From Paracyclopina nana (taxonomy: Eukaryota > Arthropoda > Copepoda > Cyclopoida > Cyclopettidae), in NCBI GenBank assembly GCA_019096065.1, contig JAGUCH010000004.1, positions 4,154,001 through 4,218,000 of the forward strand: a DNA stretch of 64,000 nt, in the 5' to 3' direction. Positions 25,496 through 37,900 of the stretch are shown here, in pieces. Made by a program: the position numbers and the translations under genes. Position 1 is the first letter of the stretch. Each line of letters opens with the position of its first letter. The notes below the pieces were generated by a model. That model was not told the origin of the DNA, ran no database searches, and was given only the letters and a program-made list of their open reading frames with translations.

Positions 25496-25505
25496 CCGCC
25501 ATCTT
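25496..25505 (+). promoter_or_regulatory. YY1/Pho consensus site upstream of KLF-B
   Basis: CCGCCATCTT exactly fits the YY1 consensus (CCGCCATNTT). It lies in a locally GC-rich patch (25330-25570) about 700 bp upstream of KLF-B. Known YY1/Pho proteins act at promoters and, in flies, at Polycomb response elements; the role here is inferred. Confidence 0.4.
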
Positions 25506-25761
25506 GCCTGGTTGGTAGGCGAGGCAGGGACACAAACTGGCGCATAGGGCACACCTAGGCCGCCTTTGGAGCCCCGCTCATCTGCCATCACTTTCCATCA
25601 GTGAAACTGCGTGTCATTCTCGAGAAGACTCAAAAACGACCATTTTCGCGGTGCTTTTTCAGATATCTGAACTTAAAGTACTACTACGTAAAATGGCCGA
25701 GTGAAACTTTTATAGCCCGAGCGCTGAGAAAGTCAATAGTTTTGTCCGCGTTCCATGGCTT

Positions 25762-25768
25762 TATAAAT
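25762..25768 (+). promoter_or_regulatory. Candidate TATA box of KLF-B
   Basis: TATAAAT lies about 460 bp upstream of the KLF-B ATG and is followed by sequence that becomes GC-rich and contains the leader ORF. No transcription start can be proved from sequence. Confidence 0.25.
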
Positions 25769-26040
25769 TGAAGTGGTTTTATGCTGCTCCAGATGATTTT
25801 GTTCTCGAGTGATTTCCTCGCTTGCAAATACTACACGGCTCGAGTCAAGATCCCTCATTTCTCATCTGCCATATCTTTCCTCCCGCAGCAGCAGCCGAGT
25901 ACGTACTCGTATAGTACGAGTCCGTTATTTTCGATTTTCCCCATGGCTGCAGAATTGTGGGACACGGTGGTGCTGCACGCTAAACACGGTGAAAGGTCGC
26001 GTGGAAATGGGCTAGTAGAGATCCTCCCGAGACGAAGAAG

Positions 26041-26229
26041 ATGGGAAGAAATCCTTGGGCGGCATCGCGGCGTATCCAACGGGAAATGGCGGCGCATCCG
26101 GCCGTTCGCTCGCTCCCGTCTCCACCCAACTTCGATGGAGTTCCTACAGCCCCACCTGAGACGATCTACACACCTCCTCAGTCCTCGTCCTACACTCGCT
26201 ACGATCACATACACAGTATTCTACCATGA
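26041..26229 (+). promoter_or_regulatory. 62-codon upstream ORF overlapping the KLF-B start
   Basis: An ATG-initiated frame ends in TGA at 26227-26229, overlapping the KLF-B ATG (26226) as ATGA. Its second half (around [18 protein letters not shown]) looks protein-like in composition. It could be a translated leader peptide or the diverged 5' coding exon of KLF-B joined by splicing that I could not resolve. KLF-A has the same ATGA overlap with a tiny uORF. Confidence 0.35.
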
Positions 26230-26939
26230 ATGCCGGAGGAGGCCTCTCCGTGTTCCACATCAAGGCCACGGGGGCTTGCAAGCGAAAAACGGCCTTGCCG
26301 CTCAAGGCCATGGCCAACAGGCTAGAGGCCGCCAGTGCAACCACCCAAATGGAGCCTGTGGACTTGAGCACCAAGAATTCACTGGACAGCGCCAATTCAG
26401 ACTTGGCCGTGGACTTGAGCCTCAAACGGCCGCTGCACTCTGTTGAACCTAGTCCGCAAAGCAGCCGCGAAGGGTCGCCCCAAGAGGCCAGCATCAGCAG
26501 CTCGGAGGCCGTGGCCTTGCTGAGCTTGGAAACGATGAAAAGGTTCGGGCTGACCACACAAGAACTGGTCAATTCCTTTATGGCCATTGCAAAGTCATCA
26601 ACGGCGGCTGGCCAGATTTTGACAGCCTCAAATAATAATAACGTGACCTCTAGTAAAGACTCGTCTGTGGTGAAACGACGTCGCGTTCACAAGTGCGACT
26701 TTCCGGAGTGCGACAAAGTCTACACCAAGAGCTCGCATTTGAAGGCCCACAAAAGGACGCACACTGGGGAGAAGCCCTACGAATGCTCGTGGGACGGGTG
26801 CAGTTGGAAGTTTGCTCGCTCCGACGAATTAACCAGGCACTACCGAAAGCACACTGGGTCGAAACCGTTCAAGTGTCACTTGTGCTCACGCCAATTTTCT
26901 CGGAGTGATCATTTGTCGCTGCACATGAAGCGACATTAA
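26226..26939 (+). CDS. KLF-B: Kruppel-like transcription factor, KLF3/8/12-type repressor
   Basis: 237 residues. Near the N-terminus is [13 protein letters not shown] (about 14-26), a motif shared with KLF-C ([13 protein letters not shown]). It is followed by MEPVDLS and then AVDLS, two CtBP-docking motifs. Three C2H2 KLF fingers occupy 156-237, identical to KLF-A in the contact residues and nearly identical to KLF-C. An upstream frame ends in ATGA at the start codon, and a possible acceptor (ACACAG, ending about 26216) lies just before it, so an additional upstream coding exon as in KLF-C cannot be excluded. The codon usage is GC-rich. The 3' UTR is short (AATAAA at 27106) and carries a miR-2-type site. 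The protein is expected to bind CACCC/GC boxes and recruit CtBP. Confidence 0.9.
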   Translation: MNAGGGLSVFHIKATGACKRKTALPLKAMANRLEAASATTQMEPVDLSTKNSLDSANSDLAVDLSLKRPLHSVEPSPQSSREGSPQEASISSSEAVALLSLETMKRFGLTTQELVNSFMAIAKSSTAAGQILTASNNNNVTSSKDSSVVKRRRVHKCDFPECDKVYTKSSHLKAHKRTHTGEKPYECSWDGCSWKFARSDELTRHYRKHTGSKPFKCHLCSRQFSRSDHLSLHMKRH

Positions 26940-26968
26940 TCTGTTGGCTCGCGCACACCACATTTTTT

Positions 26969-26982
26969 AGCTGTCTGTGATA
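26969..26982 (+). promoter_or_regulatory. Predicted miR-2 family target site in the KLF-B 3' UTR
   Basis: AGCTGTCTGTGATA, 30-43 nt after the stop. CTGTGATA is the 8-mer complement of the miR-2/miR-13 seed (TATCACAG), and the adjoining AGCTG pairs with further miR-2 positions, giving 13 of 14 matches. A similar block occurs in KLF-C. The miRNA itself is not in this window. Confidence 0.5.
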
Positions 26983-27105
26983 AATATTCAACTACTACAC
27001 AATTCCGTCCAGTTTTATCTATATTATTCATTGCGTGATATCTGCTATTTATTACTGTTATGCTGATATTGTTTGTTGCGAAATCTTATCAATGTTGTTA
27101 AATGC

Positions 27106-27111
27106 AATAAA
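27106..27111 (+). terminator. Polyadenylation signal of KLF-B
   Basis: AATAAA 167 bases after the stop codon, followed by T-rich sequence. It gives a 3' UTR of about 190 nt. Confidence 0.65.
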
Positions 27112-27573
27112 AGTCTACTACTATATAAATGCGACATTCTATATTGATTTGCTGTATTGAGTGGGTGTCGCATTGGAATTACTTTTCAAGTGTTATTTTT
27201 CCATCATGATTGTTAATGTTATTTGCTGGAGCAACAAAAAGCGGGCACATGTGAGCGTAAACGACCCGCATGACGATGGCAATCATAATTTCATCATCAT
27301 CAGTTTTCGTACACATACGCAATTTTGAGTCAAGCGTGGCAAAGCCAGGAAGTCAACAACAGCATGTTTGTGACAGCCCAAGCTCATCTACCTCACTTTT
27401 TGATGATGAATACAGCTTAAGCTAAGGACCACACCTAGCTCACTTTTGTCATGATCAAATTGCTGACAACACCTGACAAGCCCACATAATAATGTTGTTT
27501 TTGTCCCTATAAGTATTAGCATAGTCCTCCTGTTTTTTGTAATCAATTTTGGCTAGATTGGGATCACACTTTT

Positions 27574-27579
27574 TTTTAT
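27574..27579 (-). terminator. Polyadenylation signal overlapping the rolling-stone-like stop codon
   Basis: On the minus strand the end of the gene reads GAT CAA TAA followed by a run of A. AATAAA therefore overlaps the TAA stop itself. The next visible hexamer is not close, so the 3' UTR may be only a few tens of bases; a more distal variant signal is possible. Confidence 0.4.
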
Positions 27580-28969
27580 TGATCGCCGGACAAAGTTCCG
27601 GGCTCGTCCTTCAATTTGATTGAAATCACATAGATGCCTCCATTTTTCCCAGTCGACAAAGGAATACTATCGGTCTCTGGAACAATTTCCTGCCACTTGG
27701 CCCACAACGAGTCCCTCAATTTGGCCCACAAGTAGAAGAGGACGTACAAAATGATCAGAGCTGCGAGGCTGGCAAAAACGTAGAATACACTCCACAAAGG
27801 TTCGCCGTTCCAGTCGAGAATCTTGTAGACGTAATCGTTGCCAAACGGATCCGTTCCATCAAAAGCCACGATGTAGATCACGTTGAACATCAAATATAAA
27901 AAGCCAAACAGCAGAGGGCACCAGATGTGCCAAAGCCTCCAGGGCCGAGAGCTCAGAAAGGTGTCCAGAAGGGCCACAATTGACTTTTTAAAAAATGGGG
28001 GCAATTAGTCCATCACGCATGTACATAGGGACGCAATTTATAGGGCAGCTAATTGTATTGCCCGCCCCATTGATAAAAAGTTGGGGGTCATTCTACAGAA
28101 GCGAGCTCTTGGCTGCATTAAGGATTTGCCTGTGACTGTTAGATGTCAATTATGCAATATTTGCATGTAATCCTCGCTTGTTATCTTACTTGACTGGCAA
28201 ATAAGCATAAAGAAGCCTAAATGTTCTTCTTGCACTTGAGTGTGTTCAAAATCTGTTAAATACTTACAACCCCGATGTATTTTATGAGGCTTGCGTAACA
28301 CCGCGCTATTTACTGGATTTCCGGTAAGCATAACTTGCTCTAATCAATTGAAAATGTAAACAAACAAAAGCACGTTTTCCGCTTGCGTCAAAATCATGCT
28401 GAGGTACTTTGAATGGACTTACTTGAAAGAGATGCACAGCCAGATTCAGATAACTTCCAAGATTCCATACCCACGGATGTTTGTAATTATGTAGAAATGT
28501 CCAGAAAATGACAGAAATAAAGAGCGCAGCTGGAAAAGCTGTAGCTGTCAGCCAAATTGACAGCTTCAGAAGTCCATGGCACTTTTCATAATGAGGATCC
28601 TTTTTCTTCATGTACACTCTGCTCCTTTCTATGTGATGCCTTGCAAGGACTAAAAAGGCATCTAGCAGCAAAGCAGCCACTATCAGCACTAGGCCCCAAT
28701 GTGTGGCAAAAATCATGTATTTGGAGCCTTCATTGCTGCCTTGAAACTTGTCAAAGTTGTGCCACAATGATATCACCAAATTGGTGAGCATAAAAAGGCT
28801 CACACCCAATTTGAATGCCAAGTAGGGGATAGTGACTTTATTGCCTGAAACAAAAGTAAATTAGGCACTAAAGACAACCATCAAAATTGCTGATCCCACC
28901 TCTAATCCATCTGCCCTGAGTAAACCTATAAGGCTCAGAGTGATCAAATAGTGCTTTTCTGGCCTTCAT
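27576..28969 (-). CDS. rost: Rolling-stone-like multi-pass membrane protein (3 exons)
   Basis: Exons at 28969-28900, 28844-28423 and 27983-27576 join in frame to 900 nt (299 residues). Introns are 55 bp (GTGGGA..TTTCAG) and 439 bp (GTAAGT..AAAAAG). The protein starts MKARKALFDH and has about six hydrophobic segments (roughly 30-50, 68-90, 114-139, 153-173, 185-204, 227-250). Family-type sequences LLDTFLSSRP, LYLMFNVIY and GTDPFGNDYVYKILDW match the Drosophila Rolling stone family, in which the founder is a plasma-membrane protein needed for myoblast fusion. That function is not shown for this member. The C-terminal tail is cytosolic-looking and polar. The gene runs tail-to-tail with KLF-B, 3' ends about 450 bp apart. 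The ATG choice is the first in the exon and fits the family length. Confidence 0.85.
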
Positions 28970-31900
28970 CCTTGTTTCTCAGCGACTGCAGCTAATAACT
29001 CCGCTTTTACTGCGAGATAAGAGGTTTTATCAGCTATATGCAGTAGTCTAAAAAGTTAAACTTGGTGTTTGAATTAATCTATCTTGCTGACTGCAATTTT
29101 TACCATAATTCCAGTCTCTTATGGAAGATCAACCAATCATTGTTTTCAGTGGTGGGAAAAAATACTAAATTAAGTGCCATCAAATAGCCAGCTTTTCTGA
29201 AACAAATTCAAAGTGTTATCATAGTTTCATAATAAGGATTACTGAAGGATTAAAAGAAGAAAACACTTTATACATTTTCATCAACTAACAGCTGTTTTTG
29301 GTACATACTATGCTGCATGAAGTACTACATTATCATTAGTATGCAAGTCTATTTTATTAACTATTTATGCCTGCTGCCATCTATGGGCACTTAAAAGTCC
29401 TCTATGCTAGTAAAACCCAATTGAGCTGTAAATTTCTATAGCTTTTGGCCAAACATTGCTGTAGCATAGCAGTTGGAGTGCCCAAATCAGAAAAAATTGT
29501 TTGTCTCTCTTTTGTTTGAAATTGGCTTGACAAAACCAAATCACGCCCAAGTTTTTCCATAGCAAGGCACCACCACACATTGAAGCAGCCAACGCCTCTC
29601 CAGAAATCACTCAAGGCTGCTTTTTGTATATGTGTGTGTGGCGCTTTACTTTTATCATTCTGACAAATGATCATCACTCTCCCAAATGGATGCGTATTGA
29701 AATGTTAAATACACTGCACCCTTAAATTGTGTGGTCATGCGCATTCTTCTCCGAGCTCAGCCCCTAAATCTTTGATTTTCCTTACTCTGATGCATCAAAA
29801 AAGGCCATTTTATCTCGCCTACATTTCGGATGAAGCTGGGGCCATAAATATGAATTAGAAATTTGAATGGGAGTTTTTCCCGCATGTTTTTGGTGGCTTG
29901 ACTTACTGACCCCTCCTTGGCTAGAAGGAAACCACTGCAGTGTCTTTAGTACAAAATGGCTTTTCTTGGTTTATTGGGGGACCCCACCTCAAGAATAGGT
30001 TGTTGTCATCATTATCATCACAGTCATCATCAAGGATCATCATCATTTTGTAGCCAAAGGCCAATGACAACTGGAATATGTTTGAGGGTGTGTAGCAGCA
30101 GAAGTAGGCAAATTTTTGTCAGCAGCTCAGCACACTACACATTTTGGCTACAGTGAGTGCAGGTGACCTCAGGTTGACCTGCATGGTAATCAAAACCAGA
30201 GCCAGCAGCCGCATATTACTTTCACACGGTCCCCCCTCTAATATCATGAATCAAATTTTAAATTAAGCTCAGGCTAAACCAAAGTTTTGCCTGGAAAAAA
30301 TTGGTTGCATGTCTGAGGAGCAGACTGTGCATATATATTTACACTGTGCCAATTTTTCAGCTCATTCATGCACTTCACGTAAAAGATGGGAAGTGAAATG
30401 ATTCAATTTCTTACCTTCTCAATGCAGCTTCGAAACAAATTACTATGGGTCAATAATAGTAGCACAGCTAAAGTGATCCGAGCTCAATGCAGCTAGCAAT
30501 GAACTCAACAAGCCTTATGTCATTCTGTTTACAATGACCCATAAATCAGTGGGGATATTGAAGCATAAAAAGCGCGACAGCTAATTATTCCTGCCACCAG
30601 TTTGTGAATTCTTGGCAAGGACAGACATATTTCATTGCTCAACTGACCAGGGATAATTTTTCCAAATGCACTTAGCATCCCGAATGCCACTTTTGACCTG
30701 AGCTCAGCATGAAGAACCAACTGCTTCTATGCAAATAGCAGCTTCGTGTGTCCTTCTGAGAATCCGCGGAGCTGCCATCATTATAAAAGATTTATTAATA
30801 AACCATAACACATTGGATGTGAAAAGTTATGACCATTATTTTGAGGTTGTACATAAAATGGAAGCCATTTAAAAAAATAGTGATGAAGCAGAGAGGCGAT
30901 TTTAGTGAAAAGTTGCAGGCTGGCACTTCAGCCCATGTCTACTTGTATTTTGGGACTTAAATCAAAAATGAGCAGAGTCATGGTAGAGATTTCCCATAAA
31001 GTCTTCAGGAAATGGCATGACAAGACAGAATTAGTCAGCCCCTCTGGAAAACGAGTCATGACAGGGGGAAAAAGAGAAGCAGCAATCCACCCACCTTTTG
31101 GGGCAATTTCACTCAAATGGGCCCCATTATCAGAAGCTTCCAATACTTATGGTGGCAGGTCTTTTTTATAGAGCTCTGGAGCTGTCATGTTTCTCAAGTC
31201 GCATGAGAAGTTGGAAAATTAAAGGTCGCTTCTATGAAAGTCATTGGTCAGGGTCATCAGAGCTAAAAACGCGGAAAAAAACTTTTTGACCGCCTCATGA
31301 ACATGCGATATTACATTGCAATTAGGCGTGCCAAAACAGTTCTCTTTCAGTGGAAAATAGTCCATTCAAAATGTGGGAATTTTCACCTGCAGACCGCGAA
31401 GGTTCGCTTTTTTCGCGCAATTAATTACATTCCCTTTGAGAAATCGAGATAGCAGTTGTAGAAATTCCCTTTGTCAGCCTTATTATGTGATGAATTAAAA
31501 TTAATCACCTGCATTGAATTGTTGAGGAAGTGATGACTAATTACGGGCTCGGCAATGACTGTGCTAAAAACGAGTTGGCCCCGAGCAAATTGTCTATTCG
31601 AACACTAACCAAGTGGTACTTTCAAAGCAATCCACTGTAAAGCACCAGAACCTGTTCCTTAATTGATAAAAGAGGCATCACTATTTTGCTTCACGAAGAA
31701 TGGAAATATTGAGTAACGCAGCTACAGCTAGTTGAGCCGAAAAACGAGAGGAGTAATTTCGGGCACATCATATCTCCGGTTTTCATAGAAAGGCAACAAG
31801 TAATCTCCTTCAATTTCGTTGATGAGACTTAAATATGCTAGTTAATAACGTATTAATCAACTCTTGGTTTATTTCTCAGCAAATTGCCAAAAAACGAATT

Positions 31901-34900
31901 GCTCTCAAGATTTTTTTTCCCCCAAAAAAAAACCGCGTTCTAAACATCCGATCTTACTTTTTTCAAAATTGTCACTTGTCAGCTGTTGACTAAGTCACAG
32001 TTAGTGCTAACTGTTGACATTTGCCGCCTGTGTCATTTTTTGGGGGAAAATGTTTCTTTTGAAGTCTTCGATTAAGGCATGTAAGTATTTTGTAGCAATT
32101 AGTCTACAGGCTCGTTAAAACTAGTTTTTAAAGACATCATTTTTTACAAAAAAAAGACGCGTTGTTCCTTTGTTGTTGAATTTTTGTAGCGTCCGTTTTA
32201 TGAGGCAGTGAAAAATTAGCTTTTCAACCGCATCATCAACCTGATATCATGAAAAGGGTGTTTGATGAAATGTCAGGGGATCCATTTTTCGTCGGAAAAA
32301 AACTTTCTCGAGGGGGGTAATTAATCGTCCATGTTTCACCCCAAACTGAATGAAGTACTTGTGAGAATTAATGATGGTGGAATTCGGATAGGACGCGAAC
32401 CTCGCGCAGCAGTAGAATTTGATGTATCATGTCTACTTTTCCAATCTATACAGATAATGAAATTGAATTTGTGAAGCCATTTTCACTTTGTTCTGCCCGG
32501 CCTCAACTTGTGAGCTTTTGTGTTTGTGTGGCATCTTTGTGGCGCTAAATGGTGCACGTTCCTTTAGCCATGGTAGCCAGCCTCATGTCAAACTGCATTT
32601 TTGCATGTGCAACAACAAAGAGGAGGAGGATCTGACATGCTCACAACATGCAAATTCATGCATTTTTCTTTGTAGTTTTTTCCATGAAAGGTTTCGCGAG
32701 TGTCACTGAAAACTTTCCCAAATGAATAACACGCAGTTTGCAGACAACCAGAGCTTCTTCGCCAATCAATGCAACAATTCAATAATTTCTAAAAGAGAAA
32801 GCATGCTTTCATTTCATATGCTTTTTTTTCAGAAATGTGCAGCTTGAGCATGCCTGCACGTTGGTAAGTACCCTTTTTCATATTTAGGCCCTCACCCTGG
32901 GGTGGCTCAAGGTTTTTTGCCAAGCTACATTTGCATATACCTGGAGAATGCATTTTCTCCTCTTCGGCCACAATAAATAGCTGACCTTGTCAGACCCCAT
33001 TTTGCAGCGGGGGTGCAATTTGCTGCGCCTAAACACGGTGGTAATGAAACGAAAATGCTCGAACACGAAGCACGACATGTAATTGGCCAATTGGCTTTTT
33101 GGCAAACTTGATGGACAAGAAAAGGCTTTAGTGAAAACCCTTCTATTTGCATTTTTAGCTTGTCCAAAGCAAAGGTCAGGTCATGAGAGATGCTCGCGGC
33201 GGCGGCGCCATGAGAAAGTCAGCGATCCTAATCCAATCAAACACAATGGGCTAATTTTTCTGGATCTGCCTGTTGATTTCACGGTTGCTTGAGCGTAAAC
33301 GCGAGCAGTATACGGCTTCTGCAGCTCAAGTCGAAATCCACATTAATGCGCTCATCCGTTAGTGGAAAAATGGGTGGCACATTCCGACTCAAAAATTAGC
33401 CATGCCTCATTGATCATACTTGTCTCAATTCGAGATAAAGCCGGAATCTATAGATTTTATTCAGCATTTTTACTACCTCCTACGATGCCGCCATTTTATG
33501 TAGTGGGATAAAAATTACCAGAAGTGGATGTTTTCGCTGCTTGCGCATTTTGGCTTTTTTGGCTAGCGAGTGGCCTAAAAAGTTCGGTGTCATCAAAATG
33601 GGTGAACCAGATGGGCACGTGTTTTGATCTAGCCTTTCCTGGTTTATGCTTTTTCCGTGATTTCTAAATAAATGGAGGGTGAGGTCGTGCTGAATGAAAC
33701 GAAACAAAAAATGCACCTCGTTTTGAACAATTGACGCACACGAACAAGTCGACCACACCTGGAAATGTTTTATGCTGTTAATATGGCACAGAGGTCGTGA
33801 AACGCATTGATTTTGTCCTCCAATAAATTGAATTGCATTACCATAACACTTTTAAAACTAAGTGGGCGTGTGCCATAATTCCAGGCTTTGAAATTGGAAA
33901 ACAATTTGTCATAAATATATGAATGTTGTTGCCCTTTTTGCCACGCTTCTTTGAACCGAATTGCCTCTCAAGGTCTGTCGAGCATGATGAGCCGAAATCC
34001 ATCCAAATAAGGCTCTAAGGGTAATTTCCTTTTTATACTTTCAATCCATAAATATAGCCGACTGGACAACAAGGTATCAATTACCCTTAAAGTTGGACAC
34101 ACGTGTATGCGCATTGAGAGCTGCAGCCACGCCCGAAGGTGGTGGCCTACGAGGAAATGAAGGCAGTTTAACCATTTGAAGGGATTCCAAAATCAAGTCA
34201 TTAGATAAAAAGACTTACGGCCAGCCCATAAAATGACAATGGGGGGCATTTGTTTGGTGACCATGACATAACAGCCAAAGCACAGGCAATGGAAAACAAA
34301 CTGACCTGACATCATTAAAAGCACCATACTGAACAATAACCAAGACTAATAGGGGCCCCTTTTGTGCAATCGATTATCCGTGTGTGTGTGTGGTTTCACA
34401 TTTTTAGAAAACTTGAGGCAGGAATCCAAATCAGGAAATGCTCATTCATACAGAGGAAATCTTGAAAATGCCTATATAGTACTACATAGAAGTAGGCATT
34501 TCTCCATCTCCAAATTGCCAATTTCCTGCTTTGTTGAAGTTGAATGAATATGCAAAGCAATTAGCACAAGGGAGAGAAAAGAGCCATTCTAGCGAGGAAG
34601 TGAGAAAGAAAACTCGTAAAACGCTAAGAAATTGACGGAAAATCTAAGGATTACAGCTGCTGATTCTCGGCCAAATAATCACGTTTGTTTATATGGTGCG
34701 AAAACAACCAAATGCAGCCAGAAAACGCCAAATCTTAGCGATTTGAAAATGCCTGACGGTTTGGGTTAACGGATGGCGTGGTCAGTAATTTTGGTGTTAT
34801 TTGTGGCATTCTCCTCAAGTTACTCGCACTAAAGGACTTTCTCTGGATTTTGAAATTCTAGTGTGCTGATCCACACAAGCCAAGTGACGGAGTGAGCGTC

Positions 34901-37900
34901 AAATTACGCGCATTTTGATGCTTATCGTGCCAAGAACCTTGTAAAAATAGGCATCGAAATGGGGTGTTGGTCCATAAAAACGGGTCTATTTTTTCATGGC
35001 GCCCCATATACAATAACAGTATAGTATATCCCAATCTGAGAGTAGGGTTTGCACAGTGGATCAAAAAGCCGATTTTACGCGCACGAGAAATTACGTCAAA
35101 TCGCAGATTTCCGATTTTAGCACCCATTTTCAGTTTCTAATTTGTATGACTTCTAGGCTATCTAAAGAGCACAAATTAATGTTTATTGACAGATAACGAT
35201 GCAAATTTGGTGAAGGAAACATAATTTTTGGGCAAAAGTTGATTTTGGCGAATTCAGTAGAACAGTAACTTTGCACAATTTGAGAAAAAATTGAATATCC
35301 GATAACTTTTTCTTCCAAACGTCTTCAATAGAGTGACCAAGTCAGGGATGTCCAGCTAATAGCATAAATTGATAATCCACCAGAATTGGCTGCTCTTACT
35401 TGCTCTCCTGGGTGCCAGGATGGCATATTTTTAGCTTGCCGCTAATAAGAAAAGGTGCTACGTTGATTTCGCGACTTTTTTCCGTGCGTGTGAAATCGGC
35501 AAATAAACCCACTGTGGTTTGATTTTGTCATCCAAGCCATAAAGTGTTTTTAGCTGTTGGCACCTCCAGGAAGACCATTTGCCATTGGCAGTAAAATCAG
35601 CACACTCAAATGCCAGCTAGGCATGCAGACTCATGTAAAGAGCACCTTTATTTGCCATTTAAAAAGTGCACAAAAAAGAGACGGCCCCGCAAATATGCTG
35701 AACAGACCTCGCTCGACCTCCATTTTGTTTGCATACTTAAATGGCTACAAGGAATCGGTTTCCCGTTGAAAAAGGCTATTACATCATCATCAAAGGTCGT
35801 TTTCTCCTTGTTGGAGTCTACTGGTATTTGGCTTCTTGTCAACTTGACTTGACGTCAAAATTGAAAAGATTTCGACCCATTTGACAAGCTATGAAAAATA
35901 TCGAAATTTCCAGGGCCAACTTGAGCATCATTCTGGAGTAGCTTGGCGGCTCCTTTGAGGCCTATTGCTGGGAACATTTTTCCCACTTTATGCCGCGCGA
36001 GACTCGCAGCAATCGCATTTACTGATTTAATTGCAGCTCCACAGTCACTTATTAAATGGATACACATTATGATGGAAGACCTGAATTGAGCTGGATTCTC
36101 CTCGCGATGCTTCGCGCTGTCAAAAGAGGCTTGATTCTTCTACGGTGCTCTGTGATATCCTGGCTGACAATTTGGTGGCCGTTATCAAGATTTTACGGTG
36201 CTAATTGAGTAACAAAGGTGCGCTAGAAATTCCGACACCGCCTCAGGATTTATGACATCGTCTACATGCGTCGAGGTCACTGCATAGCCCAACTTCTGAG
36301 GTTGATGATGAATGTTTAATTACTGCCATCCTGCTACGGCAGTGTTAAAAAATCTTAATCTTGCGTGTCCCATAAAATGATAAGTATGACGGCCACCCAT
36401 CATCCTTTTTTCCCCTTCGGCCTATTATTGCGTATATGGCTTTATTTTTGTGCTTGTTAATTGAGCCTTCATCCTCCAGCTTGGATTGAAAACTCTCAGC
36501 TTTTTTTGCTGCCCGGCCTGACTGATGAGACAAAGCTAATTGAAAAGAAAATGGTACTATAGGGAGCAAAAGACAGACAAAATGCAATAGATGGTGCTGA
36601 ATTTTTGGATCTTTGGCGTGCGTGTAAGCGTGCGTAGCAATTGCGGAAAAAAAATAGCGCTTCTAACAAAAAGTAAACAAAACGTTTTCTAGAATTGTAT
36701 GGAAGAAATGACAAATAGAGCTCTCTTTTTGAGCTTGTAACAGTACGATTGATTCAAGGAACAGAATGGTACCATTTTGAGTCAGATTCATGAAAGTCAA
36801 GGAATTTTGGATCATGAGTCACATCATATCCAGACCTGAGCATGATGGATCGAATACGACAAAATAGCCTTACTTTTTGCAGCTCAACTCTGTGTGAGTT
36901 CAAAACAATCAAGTTCATCTAGTGTAGATTCAATAAAAATAGCCAGTTTTTTAACAAATTAGCCATTACATGCAATGAATTGAGGAAAAAGTATTTTCTG
37001 GTAATCATGATGGCCATGCTATGGTTGTTGTACTGGCATGGAAAAAGCTAAGAAAATTGGAAAAAGCCAGCCCAAAAGTAGTGAACTGTCCCTTATTTTA
37101 AGAAATACTCCTCAAAAACTTGGTAATATCTTTGAATATGGGGCTTTGAAAATAGGTATCTGTAGCATAGCATATCTTTTAAATTAAAAGTAGTTTAGAG
37201 AACCAAGGAGAACCAAAAGATATTGCACCTCTAATCAGAGAACCAGTCAATTTTAATTGTGAGCCCACCTAGACAAGGCAGTTCTCAGCCCACCATGGCT
37301 TCGACTAAAATCCGCTAGTAGGAATATGGCTCATCTAGTTTCGCTCTATAGTACATTAGAAGATCTCACCCAAAAATGCACTATATAGTGTTGATTAATA
37401 GGGCAATAATTTCCCGACAAATTCCTTTCCCACTCGTTAAAATCTGCATTTTTAAAGTTCTAATTAAAATCCAGGTTTATTTTACGATTTCCTCCCCGCG
37501 CTTAAATTGGCGATTTCGTCCATCTCGACTTTTTGCCAGACTCTTGTGTGTGCACTTATTTCGCATGTCTCGTGGCATTGAGACGACATCACCACCACCT
37601 GATACGGCCTGGTTCATGTCATCATGCAGGAAAAACCACCCAAAAATTGTGGAGGGAAAGAGCTAATCATAGCCTCAAGTGGTGATTTACTATGCACATT
37701 TACCATACTCTATGTGGAAAAATTGTCTCCACCCCGGAATTCAAGGGCCCATTACTCAGGATTTTGAATGAAGAATATGGGAGCTGTTTTTGGATGGGCA
37801 GGGCCCAAAAAGTGGGCGTGCAATAATGGCTCGCTGGCACAAAAGAGCTGAGGACATCCCAAATGGGCAAGGTTGACATTGACCTACCTAGTACAATTTT

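Larger units (their letters stand above)
7352..25761. other. Gene desert between KLF-A and KLF-B
   Basis: About 18 kb with no exon I can support. Open frames are short and composition-like. It contains many homopolymer runs, ATCATC-type microsatellites, a (CT)8 tract at 10962-10977, an unusual CTGAG/CTCAG cluster (9401-9720), YY1/Pho-type sites (8612, 11651, 22526, 25496) and a few strong TATA-like boxes. Given the flanking transcription-factor genes, I infer mostly cis-regulatory DNA. The KLF-A 3' UTR begins at 7352, but I see no clear AATAAA within the first 250 bases. Confidence 0.5.

Noticed and set aside
25406..25527. Possible minus-strand first exon ATGGCGGCGG..GACAAG with a GTGAAA donor
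   Set aside because: No downstream exon or gene on that strand could be found; the ATGGCGG is better explained as a YY1 site in a GC-rich patch.
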